From Myroides odoratus (GTDB lineage Bacteria > Bacteroidota > Bacteroidia > Flavobacteriales > Flavobacteriaceae): a stretch of DNA of 64,000 nucleotides. The stretch's first letter is position 1; every line of letters starts with the position of its first letter. The translations under genes were made by a program, and so were the position numbers. Under the pieces are notes generated by a model. That model did not search any database. It saw only the letters and a list, made by a program, of their open reading frames with translations, and had not been told where the DNA came from. Shown piece after piece: positions 44,632 through 53,530 of this stretch. Where the stretch lies: positions 24,086 to 88,085 of the forward strand of contig NZ_LROZ01000016.1 of the NCBI RefSeq assembly GCF_001549985.1, given 5' to 3'.

Positions 44632-45504
44632 ATGAGTTTTGAAAATAAATATAAGGCAACAGGGAAAACGAAACTGGCAAAGTTAGCTACGGTTCCCGAT
44701 TTTGAATTGAGCCCTAAAAAAGCCATACGTAAATTAGAAGAAGTAAGTAGGCATTTGAGTAAATTTCAAGAATTGATGTATGCACATAATCGCTACAGCT
44801 TTTTGATTTGCATTCAAGGGATGGATACGGCGGGTAAAGATAGTTTGATACGAGAAGTGTTTAAATCGTTCAATGCTAGGGGAGTGGTGGTGCAGAGTTT
44901 TAAGAAACCCACTTCGACAGAATTGGAACACGATTATTTATGGAGGCATTATATTGCTTTACCTGAGAAAGGAAAATTTACTGTTTTTAATCGCACACAT
45001 TATGAAAATGTACTGGTTTCTCGCGTACATCCAGAAATTGTGTTAAATGAGCGACTGCCTCAAATCACAAGTACGGATCAGCTAGACGAGTCGTTTTGGG
45101 AAAAACGCTATAAGGAAATCAGCAATTTTGAAGAGCATATCAGTAATAATGGAGTAGTGGTGCTTAAATTTTTCTTACACTTGGGAAAGGACGAGCAAAA
45201 AAAACGCATTTTACGTCGATTGGGCAAAGAGAAGCACCATTGGAAGTTTGCTCCAGAAGATGTTCGAGAGCGAGAGTTCTGGGATAAATATCAAACGTAT
45301 TATGAAGAGGCCATTGAGAAGACCTCAACAAAAGCATGTCCGTGGTATGTGATTCCCGCTGATAATAAAGAGTTATGTCGCTATATTTTTGCCAGTATTT
45401 TATTGGAAATAACAGAGCAATTAACGGATGTTAGTTTGCCAGAATTACCTGATAATATCAAAGACAACCTATCTAAGTATAGAGAGCGATTATTAAATGA
45501 ATAA
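44632..45504 (+). CDS. ppk2: Polyphosphate kinase 2 family protein
   Basis: PPK2 enzymes transfer phosphate between polyphosphate and nucleotides. The 290-residue single-domain protein has Walker A GMDTAGKDS (63-71), the lid region with KKPTSTELEHDYLWR, and Walker B FNRTHYENVLVSRVHP. The single-domain length fits class I or class III. The direction (ATP from ADP or AMP) cannot be told from sequence. It is monocistronic. Confidence 0.92.
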   Translation: MSFENKYKATGKTKLAKLATVPDFELSPKKAIRKLEEVSRHLSKFQELMYAHNRYSFLICIQGMDTAGKDSLIREVFKSFNARGVVVQSFKKPTSTELEHDYLWRHYIALPEKGKFTVFNRTHYENVLVSRVHPEIVLNERLPQITSTDQLDESFWEKRYKEISNFEEHISNNGVVVLKFFLHLGKDEQKKRILRRLGKEKHHWKFAPEDVREREFWDKYQTYYEEAIEKTSTKACPWYVIPADNKELCRYIFASILLEITEQLTDVSLPELPDNIKDNLSKYRERLLNE

Positions 45505-45526
45505 AAAAAGGGCCTAGGCCCTTTTT
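45505..45526. terminator. Terminator between PPK2 and the barrel protein
   Basis: A palindromic AAAAGGGCC / GGCCCTTTT stem with a T run; it serves both converging genes. Confidence 0.8.
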
Positions 45527-45529
45527 ATT

Positions 45530-46051
45530 TTACTTTTTATTTTTGTTTTTCTTCAAGCTAAAACCATAAGCTGCTCGTAAACCTATTTGATCCACGTGAT
45601 AATCGTTATAGCGCTCATATCGCAAGCTGATATCGATGTATTTATTCGCATAACCAATAGACGGGCTCCAAATAAAGGTATTGCCTGATCCTTGATGTGT
45701 TCCAAAACCAGCACCTACTTCACCCAAGGCATAGAAGTTTTTAGTCATGAAATGTTTGAATCCTGCTTTGACTGGAATAACACCTAAATCTTGATCGTGT
45801 TTTTCCTTCAAATGAGAATATCCTGTTGTTAATGTCAAGGACGTTTCTTTACTCAAATCATATTGTAAACGGGCATCTGCACCAAATACAGCATCGTAAT
45901 CGGAGTTGGTTGAAATTCCTCCATTGAGTCCAAAACCAATACGAAAACCTTTAGGGTAATAAGGCTTTGTTTTATTTTGGGCAAAAGCAGTAGGGAGAGC
46001 TAACATCCCTAGTGCTAAAAATAGCGCAATTGTTCTTTTTGACTTTAGCAT
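45530..46051 (-). CDS. Outer membrane beta-barrel protein
   Basis: The 173-residue protein has a signal peptide ending AFAQ, then alternating strands with glycine and aromatic residues (FRIGFGLNGGIS, SLTLTTGYSHL, FYALGEVGAGFG, YIDISLRYERY) and a strand near the C terminus, YGFSLKK. This fits a small eight-strand barrel of the OmpA-like or OprG type. Function unknown. Confidence 0.82.
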   Translation of the reverse strand: MLKSKRTIALFLALGMLALPTAFAQNKTKPYYPKGFRIGFGLNGGISTNSDYDAVFGADARLQYDLSKETSLTLTTGYSHLKEKHDQDLGVIPVKAGFKHFMTKNFYALGEVGAGFGTHQGSGNTFIWSPSIGYANKYIDISLRYERYNDYHVDQIGLRAAYGFSLKKNKNKK

Positions 46052-46145
46052 AGCTTGTGTTTTTAGTTTTGTTTTGAGAAAAAGTAAAACAAATAGTTTG
46101 CCGTTGTTTCGTCATTCTTTTAAAAGAATTTGTTAACCCAACAGA

Positions 46146-46173
46146 TTGTTTCGTTTTCAAGTCTGTATATTTG
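46146..46173 (+). promoter_or_regulatory. Promoter of the MATE transporter gene
   Basis: TTG at 46146-46148 and a perfect TATATTTG at 46166-46173, with a slightly short 17-nt spacer, 17 nt before the start. Confidence 0.55.
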
Positions 46174-46190
46174 CACAAATTTTTTAGTAC

Positions 46191-47570
46191 ATGAACCTGT
46201 CAATCTATATCAAAGAATTTCGTTATAATATTCAATTGGCCTATCCTATTATCTTAGCTATGCTAGGGCATACGGTAGTTGGGGTAATTGATAATATTAT
46301 GGTGGGTAAGATTGGTCCTACGGAATTAGCCGCTGCTTCATTGGCCAATAGTTTCGTATTTATTGCGATTTCATTAGGTGTAGGGTTTTCTACAGCCATC
46401 ACGCCTTTTGTTGCTAAAAGTGACGCTGCCAATGATTTAGAAGGAGGGCGATCAACCTTTATTAATGGACTTTTCCTTTGTACCGTGGTTGGTGTCGTTT
46501 TGTTTTCAATCATCTTTTTAGCTAAACCATTTTTACAGTATATGGGGCAGCCAGAAGAAGTTACAGTATTGGCAAAACCCTTCTTAGATATTGTAGCCTT
46601 GTCCATTATTCCTTTGGTGATGTACCAAGGATACAAGCAGTTTGCGGATGGAAAATCTCAAACGAAAAATTCGATGTATGCGACCTTAATTTGTAATGCA
46701 GTAAATTTATTATTTAACTATTTATTGATTTACGGTGTGTGGTTTTTCCCCACATTGGGCATGTTAGGGGCAGCGTATGGTACATTAATTTCGCGTGTTG
46801 TGATGATTATTTATATGCATTTTGCATTGACTAGACAAGAGATGTTTAAGCCTTTTATGCTTAATCTGCGCTTTGATGAAGTAAAGAAAAAAGTATTAAT
46901 CCAAATTGCTAAAATCGGGGTACCTTCTGGGTTGATGAGCTTTTTTGAAGTAGCTTTATTTGTCGCTGCAGTATGGCTTTCGGGTATGTTGGGAACAGTT
47001 TCTCAAGCAGCAAATCAAATAGCGCTCAGTATGTCATCAATGACCTTTATGTTCGCTAGTGGATTGGGAGTTGCCGCTACCATTCGAGTAGGAAATCAAA
47101 TGGGGCTGAAAAACTATACCTATTTAAAAACGGTAGCCCGTTCTATTATGCTCATGGCACTCCTTATTTACATCCTATTTGCCTTATTATTTGTCGCGTT
47201 TCACAACTATATTCCGCTGTTGTTCTTAGATGTGAAAGATAGTATGAATGCAGTAATGAATGAAGAAGTGATTCGAATCGCAGGGCAATTGTTGTTAGTT
47301 GCGGCAATCTTTCAGATTTCAGATTGTTTGCAAGTAGTCACGTTAGGTGCTTTACGCGGTTTACAAGATGTAAATGTTCCGATGATTATTACCTTTATTT
47401 CCTATTGGATTGTTGGATTTCCAATGTCTATTTACTTAAGTTTGTACACGGATATAGGAACGCCAGGTATTTGGATTGGTTTATTAGCCGGATTAACAGC
47501 AGCAGCTATTTTGCTTTATTTGCGTTTTCATCACATATCAAATCGATTGATTAATACTAATATAAAATAA
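46191..47570 (+). CDS. MATE-family efflux transporter
   Basis: The 459-residue inner membrane protein has 12 hydrophobic segments in two homologous halves. The first half has YPIILAMLGHTVVGVIDNIMVGKIG and the second QIAKIGVPSGLMSFFEVALF, both typical of NorM-like MATE proteins that export cationic drugs in exchange for Na+ or H+. A small acidic protein gene follows 7 bp later. Confidence 0.93.
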   Translation: MNLSIYIKEFRYNIQLAYPIILAMLGHTVVGVIDNIMVGKIGPTELAAASLANSFVFIAISLGVGFSTAITPFVAKSDAANDLEGGRSTFINGLFLCTVVGVVLFSIIFLAKPFLQYMGQPEEVTVLAKPFLDIVALSIIPLVMYQGYKQFADGKSQTKNSMYATLICNAVNLLFNYLLIYGVWFFPTLGMLGAAYGTLISRVVMIIYMHFALTRQEMFKPFMLNLRFDEVKKKVLIQIAKIGVPSGLMSFFEVALFVAAVWLSGMLGTVSQAANQIALSMSSMTFMFASGLGVAATIRVGNQMGLKNYTYLKTVARSIMLMALLIYILFALLFVAFHNYIPLLFLDVKDSMNAVMNEEVIRIAGQLLLVAAIFQISDCLQVVTLGALRGLQDVNVPMIITFISYWIVGFPMSIYLSLYTDIGTPGIWIGLLAGLTAAAILLYLRFHHISNRLINTNIK

Positions 47571-47577
47571 TAAAATC

Positions 47578-47823
47578 ATGCAATTACCAAAATTTGTTTT
47601 AGCTGATAATACAGACCATTTAGATGATATCTTTATCATACATTTAGAGTTTCCACGCTTTATCATTAATTTAAATACAGACGAAATTGAGTTCTTAGAA
47701 ACAATCGAAGAATCAGAAGAATCGGAAGTAGAAGAAGAGATGGAAGCTTTAGTAGTAAAAGCTGGAGAATTCTATGAAAGAGAAATGGCTAGATATGTTG
47801 AAAGTGAAGAATTAGAAGACTAA
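47578..47823 (+). CDS. Small acidic protein downstream of the MATE gene
   Basis: The 81-residue product has a short hydrophobic front half (DDIFIIHLEFPRFIINLN) and a glutamate-rich rear (EEMEALVVKAGEFYEREM). It has no signal peptide and I do not know a function. The 7-bp gap and shared terminator show it is co-transcribed with the MATE gene. Confidence 0.78.
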   Translation: MQLPKFVLADNTDHLDDIFIIHLEFPRFIINLNTDEIEFLETIEESEESEVEEEMEALVVKAGEFYEREMARYVESEELED

Positions 47824-47845
47824 TTCCTCATTCAAAATTGAATAA

Positions 47846-47892
47846 AAACAGCTGTAAAGGAGTATATGATTCTCCCTTACAGCTGTTTTTTT
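47846..47892 (+). terminator. Terminator after the MATE unit
   Basis: AACAGCTGTAA pairs with TTACAGCTGTT, extended by GGAG/CTCC with one mismatch, then a T run. From here to 48100 I see no gene. Confidence 0.8.
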
Positions 47893-48102
47893 ATAAAAAT
47901 TTAGCAGTAAAAAGTATCCATATCGTCCATTTGTTGAAGAATGTGGATTGCTTAGGCTTGGTATTTTGGTGTAAATGATGCATTTAAAGAAGTGTTTTGA
48001 TGTATTATTTTAGATATTGAAATGATTGCCAACAAAAGACAACGCTTTTGGTAGTAATGATATTCTGGAAGCCTAAAAGTCAGTGAACGGATGAAAAAAC
48101 CT

Positions 48103-48110
48103 TACCTTTG
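48103..48110 (+). promoter_or_regulatory. fsr: Candidate -7 box for the fsr gene
   Basis: TACCTTTG matches TAnnTTTG, 20 nt before the start. No -33 TTG is evident. Confidence 0.4.
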
Positions 48111-48130
48111 TGTACTTTAAAATTTAGGGT

Positions 48131-49372
48131 ATGAACAAAATTTTAAGTATTCAACACAAAGTGTTGGATAAGGTTAATAAACAAACATTATCGCAGCAGA
48201 CAGTTTATCCAATTTTGCTAGCGATTAGTTTTGGACACTTGTGTAACGATTTATTACAAGCCATCGTACCAGCAACGTATCCACTCTTGAAAGAGAACTA
48301 TCAGTTGAGCTTTGCGCAGATTGGATTGATTACGTTCTTTTATCAAATGTCTTCCTCTTTATTACAACCACTGGTAGGAAATTATACCGATAAAAAACCT
48401 CAACCATATTCTCAAATTTACGGAATGTTGTGTACCACATTAGGGGTGATTTTACTCGCTTTCGCTCCAAGTTATATTTGGGTGTTGGTTGCCGTAACTT
48501 GTATTGGTATTGGATCTTCCATTTTCCATCCGGAGTCATCCCGTGTTTCGTATGTTGCATCTGGTGGAAAGCGAAGTTTGGCTCAATCGATCTTTCAAAT
48601 TGGTGGAAATACAGGAACAGCATTAGCGCCTTTATTGGTGGCTTGGGTTGTATTGCCTCAAGGACAACGACACCTGCTTTGGTTTGTTGTAGTGGCAATT
48701 ATTGCTCAATTTGTTTACTATTTTATCGGAACGTGGTACAAAGGAATTTTGCGTCATGCATCGACCAAACAGAAAAAGAAAATACTCATTCCAGAATTAT
48801 CTTCATTTAGAGTTAATAGTGCGATTGTCGTTCTATTGCTGTTGATTTTTTCGAAGTACTTTTATGTAGCTAGTATTTCAAGCTACTTCCAATTTTATAC
48901 CATGGATAAGTTTGGCATTACAGAAGTTCAAGCACAGGTATATTTGTTTTACTTCTTAATTGCTGTCGCTTTAGGTACATTGATTGGTGGTTTCTTAGGA
49001 GATAAAGTAGGACGTAAATACATCATTTGGTTTTCTGTTCTTGGTGCAGCGCCATTTACGTTATTGTTGCCTCATGTCGACTTAGCTTGGACCGGTATTT
49101 TGATTGTCGTTATTGGATTTATTATCTCTTCTGCTTTCCCTTCTATTTTGGTGTATGCACAAGAGTTGTTACCAAAGAAAATAGGAATGGTATCTGGGTT
49201 ATTTTACGGCTTTGCCTTTGGAATGGGCGGATTAGGTTCCGCACTTTTAGGTTGGTGGGCAGATCATACCTCAATTGAATACATTTACACGGTATGTGCT
49301 TATTTGCCTTTAATTGGTATTATTGCTTGTTTTTTACCTAACATGAAAAAAGTCAAGTTCAGAGAAGAATAA
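48131..49372 (+). CDS. fsr: MFS transporter, fosmidomycin resistance (Fsr) type
   Basis: The 413-residue inner membrane protein has 12 hydrophobic segments. The Fsr marks are GHLCNDLLQAIVPATYPLL in the first span, SSIFHPESSRVSYVASGGKRSLAQSIFQ, and GNTGTALAPLL. Relatives export fosmidomycin; the natural substrate is unknown. It is monocistronic with a strong terminator. Confidence 0.88.
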   Translation: MNKILSIQHKVLDKVNKQTLSQQTVYPILLAISFGHLCNDLLQAIVPATYPLLKENYQLSFAQIGLITFFYQMSSSLLQPLVGNYTDKKPQPYSQIYGMLCTTLGVILLAFAPSYIWVLVAVTCIGIGSSIFHPESSRVSYVASGGKRSLAQSIFQIGGNTGTALAPLLVAWVVLPQGQRHLLWFVVVAIIAQFVYYFIGTWYKGILRHASTKQKKKILIPELSSFRVNSAIVVLLLLIFSKYFYVASISSYFQFYTMDKFGITEVQAQVYLFYFLIAVALGTLIGGFLGDKVGRKYIIWFSVLGAAPFTLLLPHVDLAWTGILIVVIGFIISSAFPSILVYAQELLPKKIGMVSGLFYGFAFGMGGLGSALLGWWADHTSIEYIYTVCAYLPLIGIIACFLPNMKKVKFREE

Positions 49373-49446
49373 ATCTCAAGAAAATATAAAAATCACTCTT
49401 GTTTTTATGTATACGATGCTATAAATGAGAATAAGAGATCTTTGAA

Positions 49447-49484
49447 ATAAAAAATCCGATGCATGATGTGCATCGGATTTTTTT
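49447..49484. terminator. Bidirectional terminator between fsr and mgtE
   Basis: A 13-bp perfect stem (49451-49463 with 49469-49481), 5-nt loop, flanked by A and T runs. Confidence 0.85.
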
Positions 49485-49501
49485 ATAAAGATAAATTTGA
49501 T

Positions 49502-50815
49502 TTAGAGTAGTTTTCCCGTAAGGAACATAGCGGCGATGGTGAAGTAGATGATTAAACCTGACACGTCAACTAAAGTGGCAACAAATGGAGCTGAAGCGGT
49601 TGCGGGGTCCATGCCAAATTTCTTTAAGACAAACGGAATAATCGAACCAGATAAAGTTCCCCAAAGCACAATAAATAATAAGGAGACGGAAACACTCAAG
49701 CCTACGTACAACCAAAATTCTCCATAGTCGTAGATTCCCGTTTCTTGCCAAATAAAAATGCGAACGAAACCGATAATCCCCAAGATTCCTCCCAGCATTA
49801 AACCCGAAGCAATTTCTTTGCGCATCACGTACCACCAATCTCCTAATTTTAGCTCTCCTAAAGCCATAGCACGGATAATTAAAGAGGCTGCTTGAGAACC
49901 TGAGTTTCCTCCACTGGAAATAATTAAGGGAACAAATAACGCTAATACCACCGCTTTTTCAATTTCTTGGTCATAGTAGCTCATTGCTGAGGCCGTTAAC
50001 ATTTCCCCTAAAAAGAGTACGATTAACCAGCCTGCGCGTTTTTTTACTAATTCATAAAGAGGTGTATGCGTATAGGATAAATCTAACTCTTCCATCCCCC
50101 CGAATTTTTGAATATCTTCTGTATCGCGTTCTTTAATTTTATCTAAGATATCATCAAAAGTAACAATACCCACAAGTACTCCTTTTTCTGTGATAATGGG
50201 TAAAGCCGAACGATCGTATTTTTCAAAATCATCAAAGGCATCTTCCATAGGTGTTGTAGTGACTAAGGAAACAAAGTTGTAGTCAATGAGATCCGCAATC
50301 AATGTTTCTTCATCTGCTAACAGCAATTGTCCGATTTGTAAGTCATCAATCAGTACATTGTGATCATCCACCACATAAATATAGTTTAGCGTTTCTGCTT
50401 TTTTGCCATATTTTTTAATGTGTTGAAAAACTTGTTTTACTGTTTTATTAGCTTTGGTCTGAATATACAAAGGCGTCATTAAACGCGCAATACTATCTTC
50501 TTTGTACCCTATTAAATTCAGTGCAATTTGCTTTTCAGTATCGTTTAATAGGTTGATAGAATATTTAATTAATTCATCCGGGAAGTTTTCTAATAGCTCC
50601 GTTCTATCATCGGGCTCTAGGTTGTTCAGTACCTCAGCATAATCCTCTCGAGTCATACTGTGTACAATTTCTTCCTGAATATGGATATCTAAAAATGAAA
50701 ACACTTCGACCTTCAGCTCGGAGGAAAGCTTTAGAAAATGAAGATTTCGTTCTCTCCTTTTCATTGCTGAAATAGCTTCAGCAATGTCGGCTGGGTGCAT
50801 ATCTTTAAAAAACAT
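49502..50815 (-). CDS. mgtE: Magnesium transporter MgtE
   Basis: The 437-residue protein has the MgtE N-terminal helical domain (about 1-110, with HPADIAEAI), two CBS domains (about 111-235, with ARLMTPLYIQT and ALPIITEKGVLVGIVTFDDI) and five C-terminal membrane spans with the pore motif ISSGGNSGSQAASLIIRA. It is a Mg2+ channel gated by cytoplasmic Mg2+ through the N and CBS domains. It stands alone. Confidence 0.95.
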   Translation of the reverse strand: MFFKDMHPADIAEAISAMKRRERNLHFLKLSSELKVEVFSFLDIHIQEEIVHSMTREDYAEVLNNLEPDDRTELLENFPDELIKYSINLLNDTEKQIALNLIGYKEDSIARLMTPLYIQTKANKTVKQVFQHIKKYGKKAETLNYIYVVDDHNVLIDDLQIGQLLLADEETLIADLIDYNFVSLVTTTPMEDAFDDFEKYDRSALPIITEKGVLVGIVTFDDILDKIKERDTEDIQKFGGMEELDLSYTHTPLYELVKKRAGWLIVLFLGEMLTASAMSYYDQEIEKAVVLALFVPLIISSGGNSGSQAASLIIRAMALGELKLGDWWYVMRKEIASGLMLGGILGIIGFVRIFIWQETGIYDYGEFWLYVGLSVSVSLLFIVLWGTLSGSIIPFVLKKFGMDPATASAPFVATLVDVSGLIIYFTIAAMFLTGKLL

Positions 50816-50863
50816 AGTTAGAATTTTATAAAGTGTTAGACAATCATTTTTTCATTTCGCTTG

Positions 50864-50871
50864 CAAAAGTA
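50864..50871 (-). promoter_or_regulatory. mgtE: Candidate -7 box for mgtE
   Basis: The minus strand reads TACTTTTG, matching TAnnTTTG, 48 nt upstream of the start. The -33 element is weak. Confidence 0.4.
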
Positions 50872-50973
50872 ACGCTTAGATGTAGGAAATTAAAATTTCT
50901 AATCATATTCTAATAATAAAGTTAAGCAAAATTAAGTAGACTTGAAGTTAGGAGAACATTATAATTTTACCTC

Positions 50974-51094
50974 TCATCGTCTATCTCACCACCTCACCAC
51001 CCCACCATCTATCTCACCTAGTTTTATATTTGTTTTGGTGTTCGATGAATCTTCACTGCGTTTCGATTTCACCATCTCACCACCTCACTCTCTC
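50974..51094. repeat. CTCACCACC-type low-complexity repeats downstream of rmuC
   Basis: Two blocks (about 50984-51018 and 51067-51094) hold irregular units of CTCACCAYC. They are the reverse complement of the GATGGTGA tract at 62.5 kb. No gene lies here; the right block touches the rmuC stop codon. Confidence 0.6.
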
Positions 51095-52408
51095 TTACTC
51101 TTCTTCGAGTAAATGAGAATCAATAGATTTTTTTGCCTTGGCACCCATATCCTTTAATTTTTGGACAGAAGTCAGTAGATTTCCTTTTCCTTGACTCAAC
51201 TTGTTAAAGGCACTGTCATACTCATTTCTAGTTTCATCTAGTTTTTTACCTATTTTGGTTAAGTCATTGATTAATCCCACAAATTTATCGTGTAGTAATC
51301 CCGCTTGACGAGCAATTTCATACGCATTTTCCTGTTGTTTTTGCTGTCTCCAAATGGTTTCTACCGTGCGTAAAGTAGCGAGTAGCGTAGAAGGAGTAAC
51401 AATCACAATGTTTTTTTCAAACGCTTTTGTATAAAGGGTATTATCGGCATTTACAGCAATAGAAAAAGCAGTTTCAATTGGAACAAATAACAAGACAAAA
51501 TCAGGACTTGTTCCTTTGTATAATTCATAGTAATTCTTGTCTGATAAATTTTCGATATGGCGCTTAATGGAGAGAATATGTTCATGCAAAAAGCGATTTT
51601 GCTCCTGTTTCTCTGTTGTATTGATGTATTGTTCATAAGCAACCAACGATACTTTAGAGTCTACCACTAGATGTCGATTATCGGGTAAATAGATGACTAC
51701 ATCTGGTTGTAGGCGATTGCCATTATCACTCGTATAGCTTGGTTGTGTTTTATATTCTCGATCTTTTTCTAAGCCCGATTTTTCCAATACACTTTCCAAG
51801 ATCATTTCGCCCCAGTTTCCTTGCATTTTATTATCTCCCTTTAGGGCCTTGGTTAGGTTTAGGGTTTCTTCACTCATCTTCGCGTGTACCTGTTGAAGTC
51901 CAAAAATTTGTTGACGTAAGGCGGCGTGATGATCAATACTCTCTTTATGGGTTTGTTCTACTTTCTGCTCAAACAAACCTATTTTTTCCTGTAAAGGCGT
52001 TAAAATACGCTCCATTTGCGTTTTGTTTAATTGGGTAAACTTATCGCTTTTCTCTTCGAGTATTTTATTGGCTAGGTTTTCAAATTGCGTGGTAAACTGT
52101 TCTTGTAAGATTAGCGTTTGCTTTTGTTGCAACTCGAGTTTCTCTTTGAAGTTGGCGAGTTCTGTTTCTCGAATAGAAATGCGCGCAATCAACTCTTGGT
52201 TGTCCTGACGAAGTATTTCGGTTTGTTCTTCCAACTTCGTTTTATCGTTATTTAATTGAATGTTTTGTTGAGTTAAGAAATCCCTTTCCGTTGTTAATTG
52301 AATTAGAGTTGATGAAACATCCGGTTTTCTATTCGATTTTTTTCCAATGAAGAAGGCGATAAGGATAACCAGTACACCATTAAGGATTAAGAATATTTCT
52401 TGTGACAT
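51095..52408 (-). CDS. rmuC: DNA recombination protein RmuC
   Basis: The 437-residue protein starts with a membrane span (FLILNGVLVILIAFFIG), then a long coiled coil (about 40-185, rich in Gln, Glu and Lys) and the RmuC nuclease-like domain (about 190-410) with GNWGEMILESVLEKSGL, QPDVVIYLPDNRHLVVDSKVSL and FVPIETAF. RmuC limits inversions at short repeats in E. coli; its biochemical role is not settled. It is monocistronic. Confidence 0.93.
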   Translation of the reverse strand: MSQEIFLILNGVLVILIAFFIGKKSNRKPDVSSTLIQLTTERDFLTQQNIQLNNDKTKLEEQTEILRQDNQELIARISIRETELANFKEKLELQQKQTLILQEQFTTQFENLANKILEEKSDKFTQLNKTQMERILTPLQEKIGLFEQKVEQTHKESIDHHAALRQQIFGLQQVHAKMSEETLNLTKALKGDNKMQGNWGEMILESVLEKSGLEKDREYKTQPSYTSDNGNRLQPDVVIYLPDNRHLVVDSKVSLVAYEQYINTTEKQEQNRFLHEHILSIKRHIENLSDKNYYELYKGTSPDFVLLFVPIETAFSIAVNADNTLYTKAFEKNIVIVTPSTLLATLRTVETIWRQQKQQENAYEIARQAGLLHDKFVGLINDLTKIGKKLDETRNEYDSAFNKLSQGKGNLLTSVQKLKDMGAKAKKSIDSHLLEEE

Positions 52409-52430
52409 TTTTTGTATTTGTATTGAAAGT

Positions 52431-52438
52431 CAAAAATA
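52431..52438 (-). promoter_or_regulatory. rmuC: Candidate -7 box for rmuC
   Basis: The minus strand reads TATTTTTG, 22 nt upstream of the start; no clear -33 element. Confidence 0.35.
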
Positions 52439-52529
52439 AGGAATCTAAAAGGCTTCTTTATCTTTTTTGTTGTTCTTATTTGTCGCAAAAAGGTATTTTG
52501 ATTGGTTAATTTTTTATTAATTATTAAAG

Positions 52530-52560
52530 TTGTTTTAATGAGATTTAAATTGTATTTTTA
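52530..52560 (+). promoter_or_regulatory. Promoter of the tandem secreted pair
   Basis: TTG at 52530-52532, a 20-nt spacer and TATTTTTA at 52553-52560 (last base off), 27 nt before the first start codon. Confidence 0.55.
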
Positions 52561-52587
52561 GTTGTCATTAATTAAATAGGTTTTATT

Positions 52588-53040
52588 ATGAAAAAAATAT
52601 ATCTTTTTATTTATTCTTGTATGTTTTTTTTGGGTGGAGGAATAATCGCTTTTGCACAAGAACAAACAGAACCTTATATTTTGAGCGTACCAGATACTAA
52701 AATTAAAGAAATTGTGATACGAACACAACCTAGACAAAATTTAGAAGGAAAAGTTTGGGATATGGGGGCTTATTATTATTGTAAGTTTTCTCGTGATGAT
52801 GAGCGAAAAGCAGTTTTAGATGGGTGGATTTTGGTAGATCCTATTCGCGTAGAAGAAATTAGGGCGCAAGCATCTGGTGGAAATAATGTGCATTCGACAG
52901 ATGTAACTATTATTAATGCAAAGGAATCAAGAAAATATGGAACCTATGAGGTTTGCGTAGCAGGTACAAAATACACCTATATACGTCGAGGTGATAACTA
53001 TGAGCGATATAAAAAAGTAGATTGGATGAAGATGGAATAG
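52588..53040 (+). CDS. Secreted protein, first of a tandem paralogous pair
   Basis: The 150-residue product has a signal peptide ending AFAQ and a mature domain that I do not recognise. It shares NLEGKVWDMGxYYYCKF, DDER, AVLDG, YGTYEVC and YTYIRRG with the next gene. The two conserved Cys residues (YYYCKF and YEVCVAG) could form a disulfide in the periplasm. The gene is 27 bp upstream of its paralogue and co-transcribed with it. Confidence 0.8.
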   Translation: MKKIYLFIYSCMFFLGGGIIAFAQEQTEPYILSVPDTKIKEIVIRTQPRQNLEGKVWDMGAYYYCKFSRDDERKAVLDGWILVDPIRVEEIRAQASGGNNVHSTDVTIINAKESRKYGTYEVCVAGTKYTYIRRGDNYERYKKVDWMKME

Positions 53041-53067
53041 TAAGATAGAAAAACGAAATTTAACAGG

Positions 53068-53478
53068 ATGATAAAAAAAAGTTTATTTTTTTTGGTATTT
53101 ATAGTAGGAAGCTATTCTATTTCTGCACAAGACAAGGATACTATAAGTAAGGTAATCGATGAAGTTGTAATTAAAGCAGCTGCATCTCAAAATTTAGAAG
53201 GTAAAGTCTGGGATATGGGGGAGTATTACTATTGTAAATTCACCAAAGATGACGAACGCATGGCGGTATTGGATGGCTATATTGTTTTATCTCCGAGTCG
53301 AATAGAGGAGATACGTAATCGTGCGGCAAAAGAGCACAATGTTCAACTCAAAGATGTTGCTATAATCAGTGGTCGTGATACCAAAGAATATGGAACGTAT
53401 GAGCTTTGTGCTGGAGGTGTAAAATACATTTACATCCGAAGAGGAGGTGGTTATACCTATTACAAAAAAGTAAAATAA
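53068..53478 (+). CDS. Secreted protein, second of the tandem pair
   Basis: The 136-residue product has a signal peptide ending SISAQ and the same domain as its neighbour, about half identical by eye, with both Cys conserved (YYYCKF, YELCAGG). It differs most at the N terminus of the mature part and lacks the acidic C-terminal end. Function unknown. A small duplicated exported family could be another immunity- or inhibitor-type pair, but nothing shows this directly. Confidence 0.8.
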   Translation: MIKKSLFFLVFIVGSYSISAQDKDTISKVIDEVVIKAAASQNLEGKVWDMGEYYYCKFTKDDERMAVLDGYIVLSPSRIEEIRNRAAKEHNVQLKDVAIISGRDTKEYGTYELCAGGVKYIYIRRGGGYTYYKKVK

Positions 53479-53490
53479 TCTAGGTTAGTA

Positions 53491-53527
53491 TAAAAAAAGC
53501 CCTCGTTATAAACGAGGGCTTTTTCTA
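53491..53527. terminator. Bidirectional terminator between the secreted pair and carB
   Basis: AAAAGCCCTCGTT pairs with AACGAGGGCTTTT around an ATA loop, with T runs on both strands. Confidence 0.85.
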
Positions 53528-53530
53528 TTT

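Noticed and set aside
48330..48810. Frames on both strands within fsr
   Set aside because: They are shadows of a clear membrane transporter gene in another frame.
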